This document shows, in pieces, positions 48,652 through 54,590 of a DNA stretch of 54,590 nt. The notes below the pieces were generated by a model. That model did not search any database, was not told the origin of the DNA, and saw only the letters and a list, made by a program, of their open reading frames with translations. Both the position numbers and the translations under genes were made by a program. Location: NCBI GenBank assembly GCA_934589155.1, contig CAKTNP010000011.1, forward strand, positions 1 through 54,590. The letters run 5' to 3'. Position 1 is the first letter of the stretch. Each line of letters starts with the position of its first letter. The DNA comes from an uncultured Oscillospiraceae bacterium. Its GTDB lineage: Bacteria; Bacillota; Clostridia; Oscillospirales; Oscillospiraceae.

Positions 48652-49525
48652 TTTCAGCTATCTGATGAAGGAAGGCGTCCGCGGCTTCTTCCTTCACGGC
48701 TTTATGTCCTTTGCCGCAATTTGTGTCACCGTGGCCTGCCTCATTATTATGGGCAGCTTCTCCCTTTTGACCTATGACATGAACGTCATGGTCAAGGATC
48801 TGGAGCAGGAAAACGAGATCCTGGTGTATGTGGACGAGAATCTGTCCGACGCCGAGGCCAAAAGCGTAGGCTCCAACATCAACATGATCCCCAACGTCCA
48901 TGAGGCCATCTTCGTCTCCCGGCAGGAGGCACTGCAGAAATTCGTGGAGGAGCAGGGCAACACCGCCGCCTTCTCCGGTGTCCAGGCCGACACCTTCCGG
49001 CACCGCTTCGTCATTTCTCTGGAGGACAACTCCCAAATGCGGCAGACGGTGCAGCAGATCCGGGAGATCACCGGCGTGGCCGACGTGTCCGCCCCCTATG
49101 AGATTGCCGAGGGCCTGACCACTCTGCAGAACGTGCTGCGGCTGGTGTCTGTGGCCATCATCGCCGTGCTCATGGTGGTGTCGCTGCTCATTATCTCCAA
49201 CACCGTCAAGCTGGCCATGTATGACCGGCGGGACGAGATTGCCATCATGAAAATGGTGGGCGCCACCAACGGCTTCATCCGGCTGCCCTTCGTGGTAGAG
49301 GGCTTCTTCCTGGGCATTATCAGTGCCGTGGTGGCTTTCTTCCTGGAGTGGGGCCTGTATGATTATCTGAAATCCAGCATTTCCGCAGTGGACGCCTTGT
49401 CCCTGTTCAAGCTGGTGCCCTTTACGGACGTGCTGTGGCCCATGGTCATCGTCTTCGGCGTGGCCGGCCTGTTTGTGGGCGTGTTCGGCAGTCTGCTGTC
49501 GATCCGCAAGTTCTTGGACGTGTAA
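48638..49525 (+). CDS. ftsX: Cell division protein FtsX
   Basis: 295 aa from ATG 48638, the usual FtsX beginning (FSYLMKEGVRGFF); an ATG five codons earlier is possible. Four membrane helices: about 23-43, then after the extracellular domain (about 50-160) three more at about 175-200, 220-245 and 270-293. The large loop docks the periplasmic/wall hydrolase. Overlaps ftsE by 14 bases. Confidence 0.94.
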   Translation: MKGNNFSYLMKEGVRGFFLHGFMSFAAICVTVACLIIMGSFSLLTYDMNVMVKDLEQENEILVYVDENLSDAEAKSVGSNINMIPNVHEAIFVSRQEALQKFVEEQGNTAAFSGVQADTFRHRFVISLEDNSQMRQTVQQIREITGVADVSAPYEIAEGLTTLQNVLRLVSVAIIAVLMVVSLLIISNTVKLAMYDRRDEIAIMKMVGATNGFIRLPFVVEGFFLGIISAVVAFFLEWGLYDYLKSSISAVDALSLFKLVPFTDVLWPMVIVFGVAGLFVGVFGSLLSIRKFLDV

Positions 49526-49540
49526 AAAGGAGCGATTCTT

Positions 49541-50839
49541 GTGAAGAAGAGAAGATTATTGGTGTCGATCATGGCGGGCCTTTTGGCTTGCCTGATGGTA
49601 CTGATGCTGGTGCTGAGCGCCCTGCCTGTCCGGGCCGGCGCCAAGAGTTCGTCGGAGATCCGCCAGGAGATCGACGAGATGATAGCCCAGCAGGAGGAGA
49701 TCCAGGCCAAGCAGGACGAGCTGCAGACCCAGATCGACCAGAACGCATCGGATACCCAGGAGATCATCGATCAGAAAAGCGCCATTGACCAGCAGGTTCA
49801 GGTGATCCGGGAAAAGGTAGAGAACAACAACGCCCTGATCCAGGGCTACAACGACCTGATCGCCGAGAAGCAGACGGAGCTGGATGACGCGCTGGCCCGG
49901 CAGGAGGAGTTGAACGGTCAGTACAAGGACCGGCTCCGGGCCATGGAGGAGAATGGTAAGCTCTCCTATTGGTCCATCCTCTTCAAGGCCAACAGCTTTT
50001 TGGATCTGCTGGATCAGCTGACCATGATCCGTGAGATCTCCAGCCGGGACCAGAAGATGCTGGCGGAGCTCAGCAGCCTGGCCCAGGAGATTCAGGATTC
50101 CCAGGATCAGCTGGCCGAGGATAAGACCAAGCTGGAAGATGCCAAGGCCGAGCTGGAAAGCAGCCAGGAAGAACTGGAGGCGGCCCGTCAGAAGTCCGAC
50201 GAGCTGCTGAAGGAGCTCATTGCCAGAGGCGATGAGTTGGCCGCCGCCTATGCCGAGCAGGAGAGCGCCAAGCAGGCGTTCAGCGACCAGATCGCCGCCT
50301 CCGAGGCCGAGTACAACCGGGCTCAGGAAGAGGAGCGCCGGCAGCAGGAGCAGGACAAAAAAAATAACGATAGCGACGATAACAATGGCGGCGGAGACAG
50401 CGGCAACGATACGCCGGATCCCAACCCCGGCAGCGGCGACGCCACCAGCGGCTTTGCCTGGCCTACGTCCTGCCGGTATATTACCAGCCCCTACGGCTCC
50501 CGGCCCAGCCCCTTCGGCGACGGCACCGCCACATGGCACACGGGCATTGACATCGGCGCCAGCTATGGAGACCCCATCTACGCCTCCAAGTCCGGCACCG
50601 TGACCATTGCCGGCTGGTCCACCACGGGCTACGGCAACTTCGTGGTCATCAACCACGGCGACGGCTCTTCCACCCTGTACGGCCACACCTCCAGTTTTAT
50701 CGTCAGCGAGGGCGAGTATGTGTCCCAGGGTCAGCTGATCGCTTATGTCGGCGCCACCGGCAACGTCACAGGACCCCACCTGCATTTCAACATTTACATT
50801 GACGGCAGCACCGTCAATCCCCTGGCGTACTTACCGTAA
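49541..50839 (+). CDS. Murein hydrolase (activator), EnvC-like, coiled coil plus M23 peptidase
   Basis: 432 aa from GTG 49541 (AAAAGGAGCG upstream). Signal peptide (about 1-33), a long coiled coil (about 36-265) rich in Gln/Glu/Lys, a disordered Asp/Asn/Gly linker (about 275-305), and an M23 domain (about 310-432). The zinc motifs WHTGIDIG and GPHLHFNIY are complete, so it may be an active endopeptidase, unlike EnvC itself, which is catalytically dead. The coiled coil likely binds FtsX. It is the fourth-listed functional partner in the ftsE-ftsX-M23-ctpA order. Confidence 0.93.
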   Translation: MKKRRLLVSIMAGLLACLMVLMLVLSALPVRAGAKSSSEIRQEIDEMIAQQEEIQAKQDELQTQIDQNASDTQEIIDQKSAIDQQVQVIREKVENNNALIQGYNDLIAEKQTELDDALARQEELNGQYKDRLRAMEENGKLSYWSILFKANSFLDLLDQLTMIREISSRDQKMLAELSSLAQEIQDSQDQLAEDKTKLEDAKAELESSQEELEAARQKSDELLKELIARGDELAAAYAEQESAKQAFSDQIAASEAEYNRAQEEERRQQEQDKKNNDSDDNNGGGDSGNDTPDPNPGSGDATSGFAWPTSCRYITSPYGSRPSPFGDGTATWHTGIDIGASYGDPIYASKSGTVTIAGWSTTGYGNFVVINHGDGSSTLYGHTSSFIVSEGEYVSQGQLIAYVGATGNVTGPHLHFNIYIDGSTVNPLAYLP

Positions 50840-50851
50840 ATACCGAAATCT

Positions 50852-50877
50852 CCCACAGCTCCTTCGGGGGCTGTGGG
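50852..50877 (+). terminator. Hairpin between the M23 gene and ctpA
   Basis: CCCACAGCTCC pairs with GGGGCTGTGGG (G-U allowed) around TTCG. There is no T run, so it more likely tunes or stabilises the transcript than ends it fully. Confidence 0.5.
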
Positions 50878-50959
50878 CGTTGCGGTTCTTATGGGCTTCT
50901 TTTCCTGGGTGCCGAACCATGGTCCGGTATCCGGGAAAAATGGAAAAGAGGACATGTTT

Positions 50960-52123
50960 ATGAAAAAAATCGGAAGGGCCCTGTCCTACGTTTTGGTGGG
51001 CCTGTGCGCCTCTCTTTTGACCCTGTTCTGGGTAAACGGCGGCTTCGGCAGCAATAAGACCGGCTCCAAGCTGGAGGAACTGGAAAAACGGATCACCACC
51101 TGCTTTATCGAGGAGGTGGACCCGGAGGAACTGGAGGATGCCGCGGCGGACGCCATGGTCACGGCCACCGGGGACCGGTGGAGCTATTACATTCCGGCCA
51201 GCCAGTACCAGACTTATTTGGAGCAGAGCCGGAACGCCTATGTGGGCGTGGGCATTACCATTCAGAGGGCCCAGGACGGAAGCGGCCTGGAGATCATTTC
51301 CGTTACCGACGGCGGTCCGGCCCAGGAGGCGGGGCTTCAGCCCGGGAATGTGATCACGGCCATTGAGGGCACCTCCTGCCGGGACATGGAGACCGCCGAC
51401 GCCCGGAATCTGGTCCGGGGGGAGGCTGGGACCAAGGTCCGCTTCACCGTCTCGCGGGACGGCAGGGAGCAGGAATACTCCGTGGAGCGGCGCAGCATCG
51501 ATACCCCCGTTGCCACCTATGAGAAGCTGGACTCGGGCTACGGCTATATCCGTATCGACAATTTTGAGTCCAAGTGCGCTAAGGAGACCATTGCCGCCAT
51601 TGACGATCTGGTGTCCCAGGGGGTCAAGGGGCTGATCTTTGACGTGCGGTATAATCCCGGCGGCTATAAGGACGAGTTGGTGAAGGTGCTGGATCACCTT
51701 CTGCCGGAGGGCGTGCTGTTCCAGAGCGTGAACTACAAGGGGGAGGAGAGCCAGGACGCCTCCGACGCCGCCTGTATCAAGATCCCCATGGCGCTACTGG
51801 TCAACGGGGACTCCTATTCCGCCGCGGAGTTCTTCGCCGCGGCCCTGCAGGAATACGACTGGGCCACGGTGGTGGGCCAGCAGACCTGCGGCAAGGGCTA
51901 TTTCCAGAATACCTTCCCCCTGTCCGACGGGTCCGCCGTGGCCCTGTCCGTGGGGAAATACTTCACGCCCCAGGGCCGGAGCCTCATCGGCGTGGGCGTG
52001 ACGCCGGATGTGCCGGTGGAGGTGACGGAGGACCAGGCCAAGGAGATCCGGGCCGGGACCCTGGATAAAAATGAGGATCCCCAGCTTCAGGCGGCCATTT
52101 CCGCACTGAATTCTGCACAATAA
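50960..52123 (+). CDS. ctpA: C-terminal processing peptidase CtpA (S41)
   Basis: 387 aa from ATG 50960 (GAAAAGAGGAC upstream). One N-terminal membrane helix (about 8-25), PDZ domain (about 95-175: VGVGITIQRAQ, GLQPGNVITAIEG), and an S41 protease domain with catalytic Ser in LLVNGDSYSAAEFF and Lys in TCGKGYFQNTF. Tail-specific proteases cut the ends of wall hydrolases; placement after the FtsEX-M23 genes suggests that it limits their activity. Confidence 0.94.
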   Translation: MKKIGRALSYVLVGLCASLLTLFWVNGGFGSNKTGSKLEELEKRITTCFIEEVDPEELEDAAADAMVTATGDRWSYYIPASQYQTYLEQSRNAYVGVGITIQRAQDGSGLEIISVTDGGPAQEAGLQPGNVITAIEGTSCRDMETADARNLVRGEAGTKVRFTVSRDGREQEYSVERRSIDTPVATYEKLDSGYGYIRIDNFESKCAKETIAAIDDLVSQGVKGLIFDVRYNPGGYKDELVKVLDHLLPEGVLFQSVNYKGEESQDASDAACIKIPMALLVNGDSYSAAEFFAAALQEYDWATVVGQQTCGKGYFQNTFPLSDGSAVALSVGKYFTPQGRSLIGVGVTPDVPVEVTEDQAKEIRAGTLDKNEDPQLQAAISALNSAQ

Positions 52124-52126
52124 GCC

Positions 52127-52155
52127 TTGACGGTTTTTGTGAAATCCTCTATAAT
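52127..52155 (+). promoter_or_regulatory. Promoter of greA-lysS
   Basis: TTGACG (52127-52132), 17 bases, TATAAT (52150-52155), starting right after the ctpA stop. Confidence 0.78.
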
Positions 52156-52216
52156 CACAGACGGAAACGTTAAAAATCGGCCCAGCTTGGCCGTGGAATG
52201 AGAAAGGGCGAAAATT

Positions 52217-52690
52217 ATGGCAAAAGAGTATAAGCTGACCCAAGCGAAGATCGACGAACTGGAGAAAGAGCTCCATTATCTGAAAACCACCCGGGAGCAG
52301 GAAGTGGTGGAACTCATCAAAGAGGCCCGGTCCTTCGGCGACCTGTCCGAAAACAGTGAGTACGACGAGGCCAAAAACGAGCAGGCCAAGCTCTATGGCC
52401 GGATCGCTGAGATAGAGGACATCCTGGCCAACGCCGTTTTGATCGAGGATGAGAACGAGGCCAGCGGCCGCATCGGCCTGGGCTGCACCGTGGTGCTCCA
52501 GGACGTGACCACCGGTGAGAAGGATACCTACAAGATCACCGGCTCCAACGAAGTGAACCCCATGGAGAACAAGTTCTCCGACGACTCTCCCTTCGGCCGG
52601 GCCCTGGTGGGCAAGGGCGTCGGCGAGATCGCCGTGGTAGAGGCCCCGACGGGCAGATTTGAATACAAGGTGCTGGACATCCAGCGGTAA
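52217..52690 (+). CDS. greA: Transcription elongation factor GreA
   Basis: 157 aa. The N-terminal coiled-coil finger (about 1-75) holds the acidic tip pattern SFGDLSENSEYDEAKNEQ, used to stimulate RNA polymerase cleavage of backtracked RNA. The C-terminal FKBP-like domain ends VEAPTGRFEYKVLDI. Followed by lysS 17 bases later, the common Firmicutes order. Confidence 0.96.
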   Translation: MAKEYKLTQAKIDELEKELHYLKTTREQEVVELIKEARSFGDLSENSEYDEAKNEQAKLYGRIAEIEDILANAVLIEDENEASGRIGLGCTVVLQDVTTGEKDTYKITGSNEVNPMENKFSDDSPFGRALVGKGVGEIAVVEAPTGRFEYKVLDIQR

Positions 52691-52707
52691 GAGAAAGAGG
52701 AAAGAAC

Positions 52708-54590
52708 ATGGCAAAATTTGTACCCTCTGAGGAAATGTCCCTGACCGATCAGGTGCGGATCCGCAGAGAGAAGCTGGCCCAGCTCCAGGCCGAGGGCATG
52801 GATCCCTTCCGGGAGACCCGGTTTGACGTAGACGCCAACAGCGCCCAGATCAAGGAGAACTTTGAGGCAATGGAGGGGAAGAACGTTTCCCTGGCTGGCC
52901 GGATCATGTCCAAGCGGGGCATGGGCAAGGTCCTCTTCTGTGACCTGCGGGACTATGAGGGCCGGATTCAGCTTTATGTGAAGTTCGATGAGATGGAGGC
53001 GGCCGCCTTTGAGCGCTTCCGGAAATATGACATCGGCGATATTGTGGGCGTCAAGGGCGACGTGTTCCGGACCCAGCGGGGGGAAATCTCCGTCCGAGTC
53101 CATGAGGCCACCCTGCTGAGCAAGGCTCTGCTGCCCCTGCCGGATAAGTTCCACGGCCTGACGGACCGGGAGACCCGGTATCGTCAGCGCTACGTGGATC
53201 TGATCGCCAACCCCGAGGTGAAGGACACTTTCGTCAAGCGGAGCCAGATCATGCGGGAGCTGCGGAATTACCTGGACGGCAAGGGCTTTTTGGAGGTGGA
53301 CACCCCCATTCTGACCCCCTTTGAGATCGGCGCCTCCGCCCGGCCCTTTATTACCCATCACAACACCCTGAACATGGATATGGTCCTGCGGATCGAGACG
53401 GAGCTGTATCTGAAGCGGCTGGTGGTGGGCGGCATGGACCGGGTCTATGAGGTGGGCCGGATCTTCCGGAACGAGGGCATGGATCCCAAGCACAACCCGG
53501 AGTTCACCACCATCGAGCTGTACCAGGCATACACCGATTTCCACGGCATGATGGACCTGGTGGAGGATATGATGAAGACCGTGGCCATGAAGGTCTGCGG
53601 CACCCTTCAGATTCCGTACCAGGGCAAGGTCATCGACCTGAGCCACTGGGAGCGGCTGACCATGGTGGAGGCCGTGAAGAAGTACTCCGGTGTGGACTTT
53701 GCCGCCATTGCCTCTGACGAGGAGGCCATTCAGGCCGCCAAGGACTACAATGTTGCACTGCCGGAGATCCCCACCAAGGGCGCTATTCTGGCAGAGTTCT
53801 TCGACGCCTTCGTAGAGGAGCAGCTGATCCAGCCTACTTTCATCTACGATTACCCCGTGGAGAACAGCCCCCTGGCCAAGCGGAAGCCCGACGACCCCGC
53901 CTTCACGGAGCGGTTCGAGTATTTCATCAACGCTACGGAGTTCGGAAACGCATTCTCTGAGCTCAACGACCCCATCGACCAGAAGGGCCGGTTCGAGAAG
54001 CAGGTGGCCGAGCGTAAGGCTCTGGATCCCAATTCCAAGGCTCAGGTGGACTATGACTATGTGACGGCCCTGGAGTACGGCCTGCCTCCCACAGGCGGCC
54101 TGGGCTTCGGCGTGGACCGGCTGGTCATGTTCCTGACGGATTCCGCCTCCATCCGGGATGTGTTGCTGTTCCCGACAATGAAGCCGTTGGACTCTGACAA
54201 GAAGGTTTCCAAGGAAGTTTCTGCTCCTGCGGAGGCTACTCAGGCGGCTCCCGAAGTCGAGGAGAAAATTGATTTTTCCAATGTTCAGATCGAGCCTCTG
54301 TTCCAAGATCAGGTCGATTTTGACACCTTCTCCAAGAGCGATTTCCGTGCGGTCAAGGTTAAGGAATGCGAAGCTGTGAAGAAGTCCAAAAAGCTCTTAA
54401 AGTTCGTTTTGGACGACGGAACCGGCGTAGATAGGGTCATTTTGAGTGGTATTCACGAATATTATGAGCCGGAAGAACTGGTCGGTAAGACCTGCATTGC
54501 AATCACCAATCTGCCTCCGAGAGCGATGATGGGCATCGACTCCTGTGGTATGTTGATCTCCGCTGTGCATCACGAAAACGGCGAAGAAAA
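52708..54590 (+). CDS. lysS: Lysyl-tRNA synthetase with C-terminal tRNA-binding domain (cut by window end)
   Basis: Class II LysRS from ATG 52708 (GAGGAAAG upstream), 627 codons visible and no stop. Residues about 1-495 are a complete LysRS: OB-fold anticodon domain (about 55-150), motif 2 VGRIFRNEGMDPKHNPEF and motif 3 GLGFGVDRLVM, ending in FPTMKPL, where most bacterial enzymes stop. A Lys/Ala/Glu linker (about 495-520) then leads to a MetG-type tRNA-binding OB domain (FRAVKVKECEAV, LSGIHEYYEPEELVGK, GMLISAVHHEN). The tail has much lower GC (about 45% at 54421-54480 against 67% at 53401-53460) and different codons, suggesting later acquisition. It is in frame throughout. Confidence 0.93.
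   Translation, partial: MAKFVPSEEMSLTDQVRIRREKLAQLQAEGMDPFRETRFDVDANSAQIKENFEAMEGKNVSLAGRIMSKRGMGKVLFCDLRDYEGRIQLYVKFDEMEAAAFERFRKYDIGDIVGVKGDVFRTQRGEISVRVHEATLLSKALLPLPDKFHGLTDRETRYRQRYVDLIANPEVKDTFVKRSQIMRELRNYLDGKGFLEVDTPILTPFEIGASARPFITHHNTLNMDMVLRIETELYLKRLVVGGMDRVYEVGRIFRNEGMDPKHNPEFTTIELYQAYTDFHGMMDLVEDMMKTVAMKVCGTLQIPYQGKVIDLSHWERLTMVEAVKKYSGVDFAAIASDEEAIQAAKDYNVALPEIPTKGAILAEFFDAFVEEQLIQPTFIYDYPVENSPLAKRKPDDPAFTERFEYFINATEFGNAFSELNDPIDQKGRFEKQVAERKALDPNSKAQVDYDYVTALEYGLPPTGGLGFGVDRLVMFLTDSASIRDVLLFPTMKPLDSDKKVSKEVSAPAEATQAAPEVEEKIDFSNVQIEPLFQDQVDFDTFSKSDFRAVKVKECEAVKKSKKLLKFVLDDGTGVDRVILSGIHEYYEPEELVGKTCIAITNLPPRAMMGIDSCGMLISAVHHENGEE

Overview
The window looks like chromosomal DNA of a spore-forming, GC-rich member of the Clostridia, most likely Oscillospiraceae-like (relatives of Flavonifractor, Oscillibacter or Lawsonibacter). 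The evidence is the set of sporulation genes (spoIID, ylbJ, yqfC, yqfD), Firmicutes gene orders (yqfCD-phoH-ybeY-era-yqzL-recO-mutS2; uvrC-rsmD-coaD; ftsEX-murein hydrolase-ctpA; greA-lysS), a BceRS-BceAB module, a CIRCE element, strong GGAGG ribosome sites, and TTGACA-17-TATAAT promoters between compact operons. The genus is an inference from gene content and base composition.

Layout. 1-1007: the 3' half of a tRNA-Ala(GGC) and the front half of a low-GC tyrosine integrase, joined in frame to the tail of a GC-rich membrane protein (a mobile-element scar or an assembly join). 1067-4003: spoIID, trkH, tRNA-Leu(CAG). 4151-7518: an operon of an EctB-like aminotransferase, a MurT-like Mur ligase and a GatD-like protein that has lost both catalytic residues. 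7592-9640: an Agr-like GHKL/LytTR two-component pair. 9874-14543: a CmpB-like membrane protein, then a leader peptide and terminator in front of a heterodimeric ABC exporter. 14549-14796: a hairpin-rich, MITE-like repeat. 14910-20616: a small membrane protein, a lipoprotein and a complete BceAB/BceSR peptide-sensing and resistance module. 20774-24257: femX-like, yhaM, a small Cys protein, ylbJ.

24344-37173 is a nearly continuous run of housekeeping genes: yqfC, yqfD, phoH, ybeY, era, a YqzL-like ORF, recO, mutS2, an HPr-like protein, uvrC, rsmD, coaD, a coiled-coil protein and pgcA. 37270-45840 is mixed: PAP2 phosphatase, DtxR-like regulator, Lar-like protein, an ABC-F ATPase with a degenerate second site, CIRCE-controlled htpG, two small membrane proteins, ribU under an FMN riboswitch, a SLOG protein and a DUF4830-like protein. 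45900-54590: rsuA, a CdaR/PucR-like regulator, ftsE-ftsX-M23 hydrolase-ctpA, greA, and a lysS that runs off the window and carries an extra C-terminal tRNA-binding domain of much lower GC.

The most unusual items are the EctB/MurT/pseudo-GatD operon, the leader-peptide attenuator before the asymmetric ABC exporter, the LysRS fusion, the degenerate ABC-F protein, the structured repeat at 14.6 kb and the tRNA/integrase scar at the left edge. Coding density is high and no rRNA or CRISPR array was seen.
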